Shown in pieces: positions 7,126 through 15,315 of a stretch of DNA of 39,837 bases (its first letter is position 1; the number at the start of each line of letters is the position of its first letter). The notes below the pieces were generated by a model that was not told the DNA's origin, made no database searches, and saw only the letters and a list, made by a program, of their open reading frames with translations. The stretch covers positions 92,905 through 132,741 of the forward strand of contig JAMASS010000009.1 in the NCBI GenBank assembly GCA_024761205.1, read 5' to 3'. This DNA comes from Limisphaerales bacterium (GTDB taxonomy: Bacteria > Verrucomicrobiota > Verrucomicrobiia > Limisphaerales > AAA164-E04). The translations under genes and the position numbers were made by a program.

Positions 7126-7410
7126 ATGGCGAATCAAGCGATTGGAATGATCGAAACACGCGGCCTAGTGGCGTTGGTAGAAGGCACTGACGCTATGTTA
7201 AAGGCAGCAAACGTACAGTTGGCCGGTCCAATGAAACAGGTTGGCAGTGCACTCGTCACCTCAGCGGTAGTGGGCGATGTGGCGGCGGTGAAGGCGGCGA
7301 CGGACGCCGGTGCCGAGGCGATCAAGGCGAGTGGGGGCGATCTGGTCAGCGTTCACGTGATTGCGCGACCGCACGCCGATACCGATACCGTCCTGCCTGG
7401 TCGCAAGTAA
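7126..7410 (+). CDS. BMC-H shell protein 3
   Basis: A 94-residue BMC-domain hexamer subunit with [32 protein letters not shown] and VIARPHADT. The pore loop reads VGSA (39-42), so the small pore-lining glycine is an alanine. An extra residue pair occurs before the last strand (KASGGDLV). It starts 13 bp after the kinase and ends 6 bp before the first pentamer gene, so it forms one translation block with it. Confidence 0.95.
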   Translation: MANQAIGMIETRGLVALVEGTDAMLKAANVQLAGPMKQVGSALVTSAVVGDVAAVKAATDAGAEAIKASGGDLVSVHVIARPHADTDTVLPGRK

Positions 7411-7416
7411 ACGGTC

Positions 7417-7731
7417 ATGTTCTTGGCTCGGGTAGAAGGCGCGGTCGTCTCGACCAAGAAGGATCCGTCCATGAGTGGTCGCAAGCTGCTGTTGCTGCGA
7501 CCTCAGCTCGTCGATGATCAGGATCCGACACAGTTCCGTCCGGGCAAGAATACGATCGTTGCGGTTGATAGTGTGGGAGCCGGTGAAGGTGAGATGGTGT
7601 TGTTTTGTCAAGGGAGTAGCGCACGCCTCGCACCCAACATGAAGTCCTTGCCGGTGGACGCTGTCATTATCGGAATCGTGGATGCGGTTGATGTGTTGGG
7701 AAAGCAAGTGTTTAACTCCAAGCAGTGGTAA
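7417..7731 (+). CDS. BMC-P (EutN/CcmL) pentamer 1
   Basis: A 104-residue EutN/CcmL-family vertex protein, which caps the fivefold corners of the shell. It starts with MFLARVEGAVVSTKK and shows the typical oligonucleotide-binding-like barrel: RKLLLLRPQ, the Gly-rich turn DSVGAGEGE (51-59), a disordered loop, and DAVIIGIVDAVD (81-92). Of the three pentamer genes here it is the closest to the EutN/CcmL consensus. Confidence 0.94.
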   Translation: MFLARVEGAVVSTKKDPSMSGRKLLLLRPQLVDDQDPTQFRPGKNTIVAVDSVGAGEGEMVLFCQGSSARLAPNMKSLPVDAVIIGIVDAVDVLGKQVFNSKQW

Positions 7732-7773
7732 GGGACCGCCAATCGGTAGGCTGAATAGAGAAAGATTTCAAGA

Positions 7774-9261
7774 ATGTCGAGTGCACTGAATGAATCATTG
7801 ATTCGCGATGTGGTTGCGGAGGTGTTGGGGCGCCTTGAAGGGCAGACCGGCGGTGCGGCTGGCGCCGGCGGGTCCGTGGCGCCGAGCATGGATTCCTGCC
7901 AATGGCATGCCCGTTCGAGCAGCGGCGGAACCGACGGTGTCTTTCAAACGGCGGCTGAAGCCTGCGAGGCGGCTTATGCCGCTTACCTTGATTTGCAGAA
8001 GGGAGGCATCGAGGCGCGGCGGAAGGTGGAAGAGATCATCAAGACACTGTGCAACGACAACGCGGAACTTTGGGGCCGTATTGAGTTGGAGGAAACTAAG
8101 ATTGGTCGTCTGGATCACAAGATCGAGAAGTTGCAGATTATCAAGTTGGTGCCGGGCGTGGATTGGTTGCGACCTTTCGGATGGAGCGGGGATCATGGCA
8201 TTACGATGGAAGAGTACACGCCTTTTAGTGTGATCGGGGCGGTGACACCATCGACTCACTCGATCCCCACCTTGGCGGGCAATGTCGTCAACATCGTCGG
8301 CGCCGGAAATTCGGTGGTCTTCAATGCGCATCCGGCTGCATCGAAGTGTGCAGCCATGGCGGTAGGCGTGTTCAACCAAGCCATCAGACGAGAGACCGGT
8401 ATCCGGAATCTGATCTGCATCATCGAGGAACCGACCTTTGATTCATTCAAAGAAATGTGTTCTCACGAGGCGGTGCGTCTCTTGTGTGTGACGGGTGGTC
8501 CGGGTGTGGTGAAAGCGGCTATGCAGACGGGTAAGCGGGCTATTTGTGCGGGGCCCGGCAATCCACCGGTGCTGGTTGATGACACGGCCTGCATGGAACG
8601 TGCGGCGGAGGCGGTGATCCAAGGAGCGACCTACGATAACAATTTGCTGTGCATCGGCGAAAAGGAAGTCTTTGTGCTCGATAAAGTGGCGGATCAATTT
8701 ATGTCGGCGCTGGAAAAAGCCGGCGCCTTCCGTTTGTGGGGCTCTCAATTGGATCAGCTCACCCAAGCGGCGTTTTCCTTCGAAGCAGGCGAGGGTGCGG
8801 GTTGTTCCGGGCTGGTGGTCAACAAGGATTTGATCGGCCGTGACGCCTCCGTGCTGGCGGAAGCTGCCGGTGTCAATCTTTCCGTTGGTAAGGAACTGCT
8901 GTTTGCGGAGACGGATGAGGATCACCCGTTTGTGAAGGAAGAGCAGATGATGCCGTTCTTGCCCATCGTGCGCGTGCCCAGCGTGGAGGCGGGAATTGAA
9001 GCCAGCAGGGTTGCCGAGCATCAGTATAAGCATACGTCCATCATCCATTCTCATGACGTTAACAACATGACTGCGATGGCGCGCGCGTTGGATACGACTC
9101 TGTTTGTCAAGAACGGTCCTTGCATGGCGGGCTTGGGGTTGGGTGGTGAAGGTTACTTGAGCTATTCAATTGCGACTCCCACTGGTGAGGGCGTGACTAA
9201 TACGCAGACCTTCACTCGGGTGCGACGGTGTGTGATGGTCGATAATTTGAGGATCTATTAA
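7774..9261 (+). CDS. pduP: CoA-acylating aldehyde dehydrogenase (PduP/EutE-like)
   Basis: A 495-residue NAD+- and CoA-dependent aldehyde dehydrogenase, the signature oxidative enzyme of aldehyde-processing microcompartments. Its likely substrate is lactaldehyde (or propionaldehyde), giving the acyl-CoA. The catalytic cysteine is C293 in NNLLCIGEKE. The cofactor region includes VTGGPGVVKAA (239-249) and the Pro/Gly loop AGPGNPPV. Residues 1-22 form an amphipathic helix (ALNESLIRDVVAEVLGRL), then a Gly/Ala linker to about residue 40: a classic encapsulation peptide. Its TAA stop overlaps the next ATG (TAATG). Confidence 0.94.
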   Translation: MSSALNESLIRDVVAEVLGRLEGQTGGAAGAGGSVAPSMDSCQWHARSSSGGTDGVFQTAAEACEAAYAAYLDLQKGGIEARRKVEEIIKTLCNDNAELWGRIELEETKIGRLDHKIEKLQIIKLVPGVDWLRPFGWSGDHGITMEEYTPFSVIGAVTPSTHSIPTLAGNVVNIVGAGNSVVFNAHPAASKCAAMAVGVFNQAIRRETGIRNLICIIEEPTFDSFKEMCSHEAVRLLCVTGGPGVVKAAMQTGKRAICAGPGNPPVLVDDTACMERAAEAVIQGATYDNNLLCIGEKEVFVLDKVADQFMSALEKAGAFRLWGSQLDQLTQAAFSFEAGEGAGCSGLVVNKDLIGRDASVLAEAAGVNLSVGKELLFAETDEDHPFVKEEQMMPFLPIVRVPSVEAGIEASRVAEHQYKHTSIIHSHDVNNMTAMARALDTTLFVKNGPCMAGLGLGGEGYLSYSIATPTGEGVTNTQTFTRVRRCVMVDNLRIY

Positions 9262-9539
9262 TGTTCCTGGCCCGCATCGAAGGTAGCTTGGTGGCAACAC
9301 GGAAGCATGAGAGTTTGGTGGGGTGGCGTCTGATGATATGTCAACCGCTCAACGCTAGTGGCAACGCGGAAGGCACGCCTATCGTTGCGATCGATCCCTG
9401 TGGAGCGGGTATGCATCAGCAGGTCATCGTTTCCTCGGACGGCGCTGCCTCCCGAAACGCAGTCGGTGATCAAAGGAGTCCGGTACGAATGATGATCATA
9501 GGGATCGTTGATGAATCCGTGGAGGAGTTGACGACATGA
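9261..9539 (+). CDS. BMC-P (EutN/CcmL) pentamer 2
   Basis: A 92-residue EutN/CcmL-family vertex protein with MFLARIEGSLVATRK, GWRLMICQPL, a Gly-turn variant DPCGAGMHQ (45-53) and a MIIGIVDESVEEL end. The turn lacks the acidic GEGE of pentamer 1. It overlaps the aldehyde dehydrogenase stop by one base (TAATG) and the next pentamer start by ATGA, so it is translationally coupled on both sides. Confidence 0.92.
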   Translation: MFLARIEGSLVATRKHESLVGWRLMICQPLNASGNAEGTPIVAIDPCGAGMHQQVIVSSDGAASRNAVGDQRSPVRMMIIGIVDESVEELTT

Positions 9540-9838
9540 GAGTCGGCACCGTGATTGGTCGAGTGACCCTGAATAAGACCGTACCCGCCCTCAAAGGGGC
9601 TCGATGGTTGGTGGTGAGTTCCTATGGGCGAAATGAATTTGAGAAACATGACGGTTCGACGGTTTTAATAAGTCCGGCACCGTCGCTGGTTGTGTTTGAC
9701 AACATCGGGGGTGGTGTCGGGGATACGATTGGATTTGTCGAGGGTCGCGAGGCGACCTCATCGTTTGACGATCCGACGCCGATTGATGCGATCAATGCGG
9801 CTTTAATTGATGAGATTTTCTATTCACCGAAGCAATGA
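9536..9838 (+). CDS. BMC-P (EutN/CcmL) pentamer 3
   Basis: A 100-residue EutN/CcmL-family vertex protein with MRVGTVIGRVTLN, GARWLVVS, the Gly turn DNIGGGVGDTIGF (55-67) and DAINAALIDEIFY. An insert (YGRNEFEKHDGST, about residues 30-42) is longer than in the other two. Three different pentamers and no tandem BMC-T is the expected shell-gene set of PVM-type loci. ATGA overlaps tie it to the genes before and after. Confidence 0.92.
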   Translation: MRVGTVIGRVTLNKTVPALKGARWLVVSSYGRNEFEKHDGSTVLISPAPSLVVFDNIGGGVGDTIGFVEGREATSSFDDPTPIDAINAALIDEIFYSPKQ

Positions 9839-10896
9839 AACAAATTATTAGCGCTCGCGATGTCGAAGCACTGTTCGAGAAAGGCGGCTCCGGCCGAGAC
9901 CTGCCGTCGGACGCGATCCTAACGCCATCTGCACGGGACTTGCTCCGAAGTCAGGACACGGGCAACAGATCCGTGGCGGGACCTGCCAGTGAATTGACCC
10001 AGCCCGCGGCTAAGGTGGCGACGCAGAACGTGTCGGCGTTGAGTTCGTCGGCCGAGTTGGAGTCCTTTTTTAACACTGCGGAAATACACGATCTCAAGGA
10101 ACAGATATGTGATGTTGGGCGACGCATGTGGCAGCGAGCTTACGTTGACGGTAATGGCGGGAATATTGCGATTCGCGTGGCCGATGATCTGGCACTCTGC
10201 ACCCCGACCTTGGTCTCTAAGGGCTGCATGAAGCCGGAGGAAATGTGCCTGGTCGATTTGGAGGGGAATCAGAAGGCCGGTGTGAAGAAACGCACAAGCG
10301 AGATATTGATGCATCTTCAGATCATGAAGGCTCAGCCACGGGCGAAGGCGACCGCGCATTGTCACCCGCCGCACGCTACGGCTTATGCGGTGGCGGGCGT
10401 GGAGCCGCCCACTTGCATGATTCCGGAGATCGAAGTGTTTGTGGGCAAAGTTCCGATTGCTCCATATCGCACGCCGGGAACACCGGAGATGGGGAAACTG
10501 GTGGCTGAGTTGGCGGATCAACATAACACGATCTTGATGGGGAATCATGGTGCGGTGTCCTGGAGTCATCTGACAGTAGAGGACGCTTACTTCAAAATGG
10601 AGATTCTTGAGGCCTACTGTCGGACGGTTTGGGTAGCGTCGCAATTGGGAGCGCCGTTGAAGACGATGAGTCCGGACCAGTTACAAGATCTTCTAAAGAT
10701 CAAGCAGAACTTGGGGATTCCCGATCCTCGAATCGGGTTGAAGGAGTGCGAGCTCTGCCACAATGACGAGTGGCGTCCCGGAGTGAGTTGTGCTGCGCCG
10801 CTCAAAGCCACTTCGACTGCGACTAAGCCCAATGCCGATGCGGAGTCGATTGTGAAAGCGGTGACTGATCAAATCATGGCGAAGCTGAATGTCTAG
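9835..10896 (+). CDS. Class II sugar-phosphate aldolase of the BMC
   Basis: A 353-residue zinc-dependent class II aldolase/adducin family protein. The core (about residues 84-290) carries the zinc histidines in HCHPPH (175-180) and NHGA (H238), plus the acid in SEILMH (E156). In the family this cleaves fuculose-1-phosphate or rhamnulose-1-phosphate to dihydroxyacetone phosphate and L-lactaldehyde. It is far longer than FucA (about 215). An N-terminal extension of about 80 residues starts with the helix MKQIISARDVEALFEKG and a Ser/Ala-rich linker. A C-terminal extension of about 60 residues ends in an amphipathic helix (ESIVKAVTDQIMAKLNV). Both ends look like shell-targeting peptides. A Cys/His cluster (ECELCHNDEW, near 303-312) lies after the core. 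Which sugar phosphate is used cannot be told from sequence. Confidence 0.92.
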   Translation: MKQIISARDVEALFEKGGSGRDLPSDAILTPSARDLLRSQDTGNRSVAGPASELTQPAAKVATQNVSALSSSAELESFFNTAEIHDLKEQICDVGRRMWQRAYVDGNGGNIAIRVADDLALCTPTLVSKGCMKPEEMCLVDLEGNQKAGVKKRTSEILMHLQIMKAQPRAKATAHCHPPHATAYAVAGVEPPTCMIPEIEVFVGKVPIAPYRTPGTPEMGKLVAELADQHNTILMGNHGAVSWSHLTVEDAYFKMEILEAYCRTVWVASQLGAPLKTMSPDQLQDLLKIKQNLGIPDPRIGLKECELCHNDEWRPGVSCAAPLKATSTATKPNADAESIVKAVTDQIMAKLNV

Positions 10897-10934
10897 TCCC
10901 TCTTCAAAGAGTTTTTTCTGAGAACGAGTCGATC

Positions 10935-11861
10935 ATGAAGGTAACGGTAGTTGGCGGCGGCGGTAGAGTGGGGTCTTGCGCGGCGTTTGCGTTGCAGACC
11001 GGGGGAATTGTTTCTGAGATTCAACTCATTGATGCCAATCACGAAATGGCCGAGGGTGAGTCTTTGGACTTGTTGCATGGCAGCGCGTTTACGACGGATC
11101 AACGAATCTACGCCGGTGACCATCAGCGAGCTGCCGACACTGATATTTTCCTGATTACCGCCGGCTTGCGGCGCAAACCGGATGAATCTCGTCTGGACTT
11201 GATCAGCCGGAATGTGGCGTTGTTTCTGCAGATTCTGGGCAGTATTCAGACCGCTGGCTACTCGAAGAATGCAAAAGTGCTCGTAGTGTCCAATCCGGTG
11301 GACATCCTTACCCATCTGGCGGTCGAACGGCTGGATCTGCCTTGGCAGCAAATCATTGGACTGGGGACGATGTTGGACACGGCTCGGTTTTGTTCGCTCA
11401 TTGCTGAGGCATTAGACTTGGCGCCCACTCAGGTGCGGGCGCTGATCTTGGGAGAACATGGGGACTCAATGCTGCCGGTGTGGTCTGCGGCGACTATTGA
11501 GGGGCTCCCGTTGACTAGTCTCAATGGCTGCACTCCCGGTTTCCAGAACGCTATCTTTCAACGGACGCGCGGTAGTGGTGCGGAAGTTATCAAGCAAAAG
11601 GGGGGGGCTGGATGGGCGGTCGCTGTAGCTATTCGCGATGTGATTCATGCTATGGCGCTCGATCAACGGCGGTTGCTACCCGTGTCTTCCCTGGTGCAGG
11701 GCGCCTATGGGGTCCGCGATATTTGTCTGAGTGTGCCATCGGTTGTGGGAAGTTCTGGCGTACACCAGCATGTCGAGTTCAAGCTCTGGCCGAAGGAGCA
11801 GAGTGCTTTGCAAAATTCCGGACGGGTCTTGAAGGAGACTTTGGCCAAGGTGCAGCGGTAG
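10935..11861 (+). CDS. Lactate/malate dehydrogenase-like NAD+-recycling enzyme of the BMC
   Basis: A 308-residue member of the LDH/MDH superfamily. It has the Rossmann loop GGGGRVG (7-13), the NAD-binding acid in LIDAN (D33), the active-site loop AGLRRKPDESR (76-86), NPVD (120-123), the catalytic pair D148/H175 (LGEHGDS) and R151. At the classical specificity position (Gln102 in lactate, Arg102 in malate enzymes) it has Arg (R80), which by the simple rule means a malate-type pocket. In PVM BMC loci an enzyme of this class is thought to recycle NADH, either by reducing lactaldehyde or acting on lactate. The true substrate here is open. It follows the aldolase after 38 bp. Confidence 0.88.
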   Translation: MKVTVVGGGGRVGSCAAFALQTGGIVSEIQLIDANHEMAEGESLDLLHGSAFTTDQRIYAGDHQRAADTDIFLITAGLRRKPDESRLDLISRNVALFLQILGSIQTAGYSKNAKVLVVSNPVDILTHLAVERLDLPWQQIIGLGTMLDTARFCSLIAEALDLAPTQVRALILGEHGDSMLPVWSAATIEGLPLTSLNGCTPGFQNAIFQRTRGSGAEVIKQKGGAGWAVAVAIRDVIHAMALDQRRLLPVSSLVQGAYGVRDICLSVPSVVGSSGVHQHVEFKLWPKEQSALQNSGRVLKETLAKVQR

Positions 11862-11886
11862 GGATGATAGCCGAGGGGACGGTTTC

Positions 11887-13167
11887 ATGAAATCGCTGGA
11901 TCGAAAACTGGTTGACATCAGGTTGAACCCGGATTCCAGGGCCTTCATTATTGCCGACGCCAAAGATGCTGATATGGCCTTCGGCGTGAGGGCTCCCGGT
12001 CCGCGCTATTACCTTTCGGGCGTGGGTGAACGACCGGCAAGATTTTCCCCGGAGATTTGGAATCGAGAGGAGTTCAACTACCGCAACCTTCCCGAGTTTT
12101 TGGGCATCATTCGTGAGATTGTCCGGCAGAGGGTGATCGATATCATGTTGATGTCCGCCTATGTGAATGAGTTATTAGCCATTAAAGAGGGCTTGTTTGA
12201 GCACTCGAATATTACCCCCGCCGCGCGGGCTAATGATGCGACGGATATCTGGGCCATCCGGCATGGTTGCTATACCAAGGAACCGTCGCAACCCTTTCGC
12301 AGCACTTCGATTGATTACATCCAATGTGGTCAGTCGGAGTGCGATCCGAATCAAGAGAAGATGCCGGGAGCGGATTTGGGGTTGTATTCGATGACTTTCG
12401 TCAACGATTTGGTCCACGACAAACGAAGTCTTGAGGCCTTTCGTGTGTTTCGTGAGGAAGCGGAGCAGAAACGATTCCGCTATTTTTTGGAAGTCTTTGA
12501 TCCCAATGTACCCACGGATATTCCGGCTGAGAAGTTGGGTGAGTTTATCAACGATAATATCATCCGCAGTCTCGCTGGCGTAACCGAGGCCGGGCGACCG
12601 CTTTTTCTAAAGATTGCCTATCATGGCCCTCGAGCCATGGAAGAATTGACGCAGTACGATCCCAATGTTGTGGTGGGAATTCTCGGCGGGAGTGCGGGAA
12701 CGACTTACGATGCCTTTCGTCTCATTCATGATGCTCAGAAGTATGGGGCTCGAGTCGCTCTTTTTGGGCGCAAGATCAACAATGCCGAGCATCAACTGGC
12801 CTTTATCGAGATGCTGCGTGCAATAACAGATGGGCGTATTGATCCCTTGGAGGCCGTGTATGCCTATCACGGCATCTTGCAGGAAAGGAACATTCGGCCG
12901 AATCGATCGCTGGAAGAAGATACCCAGCTGACGGACCGGGTGATGAATTGCGATGGAACGGCGCCTAGGCGGAAAACCGTGGTTGGCGTCTTGTCCAAGC
13001 CTTCTGGCAGCGATTTGAGTTCGGAGACAGAGGTCGCGTCTTCTTCCCGAAGCGATGCTTCAACTGCCTGGCCGGTCAATGAGGCAGGGAATCCCGATTT
13101 CACAAGCATGTCTCCCGCCGAGCGCCGGGTCTACGATCGACATCGGCTGAAACGAACTTTTGGGTGA
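11887..13167 (+). CDS. PVM BMC-associated class I aldolase-like TIM-barrel protein
   Basis: A 426-residue last gene of the BMC operon. The core to about residue 345 reads as a (beta/alpha)8 barrel: AFIIADAKD, IDIMLMS (85-90), RYFLEVFD (198-205), LFLKIAYHG (239-247), VVVGILGGSAGTT (261-273) and ARVALFGRKIN (288-298). K242 in the sixth strand is where LacD/DeoC-type aldolases place the Schiff-base lysine, and GGSAG plus GRK resemble their phosphate site. This supports, without proving, a class I aldolase or isomerase role in the same sugar pathway. Residues 365-404 are Ser/Thr-rich low complexity, followed by a conserved-looking charged helix (SPAERRVYDRHRLKRTFG), an architecture like a shell-targeting tail. 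Confidence 0.75.
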   Translation: MKSLDRKLVDIRLNPDSRAFIIADAKDADMAFGVRAPGPRYYLSGVGERPARFSPEIWNREEFNYRNLPEFLGIIREIVRQRVIDIMLMSAYVNELLAIKEGLFEHSNITPAARANDATDIWAIRHGCYTKEPSQPFRSTSIDYIQCGQSECDPNQEKMPGADLGLYSMTFVNDLVHDKRSLEAFRVFREEAEQKRFRYFLEVFDPNVPTDIPAEKLGEFINDNIIRSLAGVTEAGRPLFLKIAYHGPRAMEELTQYDPNVVVGILGGSAGTTYDAFRLIHDAQKYGARVALFGRKINNAEHQLAFIEMLRAITDGRIDPLEAVYAYHGILQERNIRPNRSLEEDTQLTDRVMNCDGTAPRRKTVVGVLSKPSGSDLSSETEVASSSRSDASTAWPVNEAGNPDFTSMSPAERRVYDRHRLKRTFG

Positions 13168-13176
13168 AGTACATTA

Positions 13177-13203
13177 GGAGCACGGCCCCTCCTGTCCGTG
13201 TCC
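13177..13203. repeat. Imperfect palindromic repeat after the BMC operon
   Basis: An imperfect GC-rich palindrome 9 bp after the last BMC gene. Read on the minus strand it matches the core of the palindrome at 16641-16680 at 22 of 28 positions (shared core CGGACAGGAG). It may act as the operon's 3' hairpin, but no T run follows. Confidence 0.55.
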
Positions 13204-13265
13204 CATCTACTCAGATCTAGCGGAATATTCGCGGACAAGAGTGCCCGCACTCCATTCTCTAAAAA

Positions 13266-14303
13266 TTATGCTCCCATGCCGTCCTCAAAGGAACCACCGG
13301 CAACCGGGAACACAAGATTATCCCGAACGTATTGGATTCCGTTTGCCGAAGTGGCGTCGAGGTCGCGATAGGCACTTTCTGCTTCGACGACCAACGGCGC
13401 AGTCTTGGTGCCCATCAGCCTGCAGTAGCGTGAGGCGTATCCGATGTGAATCATGAGCTCAGCGTACCGCATCATGTTGAGGTCACCTGACGGAAGGTCT
13501 GTGAACTGCATCGCACGGCCGGGCCAGTCGGGCTCCATCTTTCGCAAGGGGATGTTCTTCCGAACGGTGAAATTCTTAACGTGGCAGCCGGTAACGCGAT
13601 CACTGACTTTGAGGAATCGGGTTTCGAAATCCTCACCTTCCCAGCAGTGTGAAGGGTCTGCGTTCACACCCAAACAAGGATCGTTGTCGCAGATTTCAAC
13701 GAGGTGATTGAAATCATCAGCGCACATCGCCGCCGTGCCGGGGTGAATCTCGTGGGCCAGATTAATGCCGAGGGAGTTGGCTCGTTCACGGAGGGCCTTG
13801 GTCTTGGTGACAAAGCGTTCATCTCCTTCTTTGACGAGGTCGTAGTCACCCCCAGCCCAGAAACCCCATGGATATCCGCCCGCAATCTCCCAGCCGTAGG
13901 CAACGCCCCAAAACATCGGCAGGATCTTGATGCCGAGTTCTGCGGCCAAATCCAGCAAACTAAGCAAGTAGTCTTCGGCCCATTTCTCAATTTCTTCCGG
14001 CGGCTTTTTGGCCATATCCGGCGGGAGGAAGGGGCGGATAGAGGGCGTTTCAGTCCAGGCGGAGGTGTGCACCCAAACGGGGCAGTGGCACGAAACGCCG
14101 TCGAAGCTCATTTCCCGGTCGGCAAAGGCCTGCTTGATCTCGGCGGCCGGTCGGAAGCCATTTTCGCCCTGAAGCATGTAGTTGGAAGGTTGGGCACCGG
14201 CTGCTCCAGAGGTTTTTGCGTAGTCGAGAAATTCTTCTAAGGACTTCGCGCCATGTTGCGCACCCTCGATACTAGCGTGATAAACAGTAGCTGTGCTTCC
14301 CAT
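13266..14303 (-). CDS. Sugar phosphate isomerase/epimerase family TIM barrel
   Basis: A 345-residue cytoplasmic protein of the xylose-isomerase-like TIM-barrel superfamily (PF01261). It has the metal-site style motifs HEIHPGT (184-190), NADPSH (214-219), GCHVKN (239-244) and VVEAES near the C-terminus. These supply the Glu/Asp/His ligands typical of divalent-metal isomerases and epimerases. The call is to superfamily; members act on many sugars and inositols. It is convergent with the BMC operon and stands alone, with a repeat element upstream of its start. ATG 14303 gives the family-typical start. Confidence 0.85.
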   Translation of the reverse strand: MGSTATVYHASIEGAQHGAKSLEEFLDYAKTSGAAGAQPSNYMLQGENGFRPAAEIKQAFADREMSFDGVSCHCPVWVHTSAWTETPSIRPFLPPDMAKKPPEEIEKWAEDYLLSLLDLAAELGIKILPMFWGVAYGWEIAGGYPWGFWAGGDYDLVKEGDERFVTKTKALRERANSLGINLAHEIHPGTAAMCADDFNHLVEICDNDPCLGVNADPSHCWEGEDFETRFLKVSDRVTGCHVKNFTVRKNIPLRKMEPDWPGRAMQFTDLPSGDLNMMRYAELMIHIGYASRYCRLMGTKTAPLVVEAESAYRDLDATSANGIQYVRDNLVFPVAGGSFEDGMGA

Positions 14304-14464
14304 GTGTGCTTTTTGGTAGTTCTCTTTCTCAAAGCGCCCTGTGATGGCTACCGTTTGCTCTGGTGCGATTACCTAAGCGGATGAAATGTTGGCCGTCAAC
14401 GATCAATTTATGAAAATCACAATGGTATCGCTAGGTTTGGCCAGAACGAGTTTTGGCGCAATTG

Positions 14465-14803
14465 GTGTTAGAGCGCAGTTCAATTTTTGGAAAGCGATGA
14501 TTTGGAGCGGGGCGGGAAAAGAGGAGACGGAAGGACCCCGGCAGCCGTTGCGCCCGCAGGTGTTCAGCCAAGGAATGCCTTGGGCTTCCCCGGAGGGTCT
14601 CAGGATTGCCCCGGGCTTTTGAAGCGGCATGGCTGCTGCCGGCCCGAGAGGGACTTGTCTTGGTGGCCGGCCAAGCAGGCAATTGCCTATTCCCAAGGCG
14701 TCGCCGTGTTCTCCCCGAATCCGTCTCCGGGAGCTTTCTCGGTTTGGCGATCCGTCTCCCGGCCGGGCCCTGCTCAAGCAGCCTCTCTATTTTCCCGCGC
14801 CGG
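14465..14803. repeat. Dispersed repeat, copy 1 (about 340 bp)
   Basis: The segment matches the reverse complement of 28550-28885 over nearly its whole length, with substitutions and small gaps. Shared blocks include GGAAAGCGATGATTTGGA near one end, AGGATTGCCCCGGGCTTTTG in the middle, GGCAATTGCCT, CGCCGTGTTCTC and CTGCTCAAGCAGCCT near the other end. Open frames through it differ between copies, so it is a nucleotide-level repeat more than a gene. It lies downstream of a truncated yebC-like gene. Confidence 0.7.
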
Positions 14804-14937
14804 CGGCTCATCCCGTCGGCTTTTGGACGTGCCCGGCGCCTAAGGGCGTTGCCGCCGGAACAGCTTGCCTGTCTTTTCGCCATTCGCCTTCCAGTCACCC
14901 CAAGGGATACTCTCCTTGGGAGCCGTCGAACCCTGCT

Positions 14938-15180
14938 TCAGCGAGCGAGATTTTCCCCCGTCAGACTGTCGCCCTTTTTGACGGCACGCTTGATGGTGTC
15001 CTTGGGGCGGGAGTTCTTGCGAGCCACCTCCATGGCGGCAGCAAGCCGCGCGTTGAGATCCGAATCAGGACCGCCGAGTTTGGTGGCGGCTTGGATTTTC
15101 TTGACCAGTTTATTGACGAGCTGCCCTTTCACTTTGTGGGCGTTGATTTCCCGCCATTTCTGTTTCCATTGGGCTCCCAT
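14938..15180 (-). pseudogene. Truncated YebC/PmpR-like protein, N-terminal fragment
   Basis: An 80-residue fragment of the YebC/PmpR/TACO1 family (translation or transcription factors of about 240 residues). It has the family start MGAQWKQKWREINAHK, KGQLVNKLVKKI, LGGPDSDLNARLAAA and ARKNSRPKDTIKRAVKKG, ending at DSLTGE with a stop three codons later. Domains 2 and 3 are absent and none of their motifs is seen in the next 100 bp on any frame. A small hairpin (CCCAAGG-8-CCTTGGG, 14899-14920) and then the dispersed repeat follow. ATG 15180 is the family start. It is probably non-functional. Confidence 0.72.
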
Positions 15181-15315
15181 GGGCAAGGGGTCATAGGCGT
15201 CCGGCAACGGCAGTCAAATCGAGATCTCCTGCAACGGTTGAATTGTCTTTTTTGGCAGGTTTCGTTTTGGTTGAGTCGATCTAGAATTTGTGATGAATTA
15301 CGTCGGTAGTCTTTT

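Noticed and set aside
14606-15196. Long plus-strand open frames across the repeat and yebC remnant
   Set aside because: They are Arg/Ser/Pro-rich, differ between the two repeat copies and run antisense to the yebC segment.
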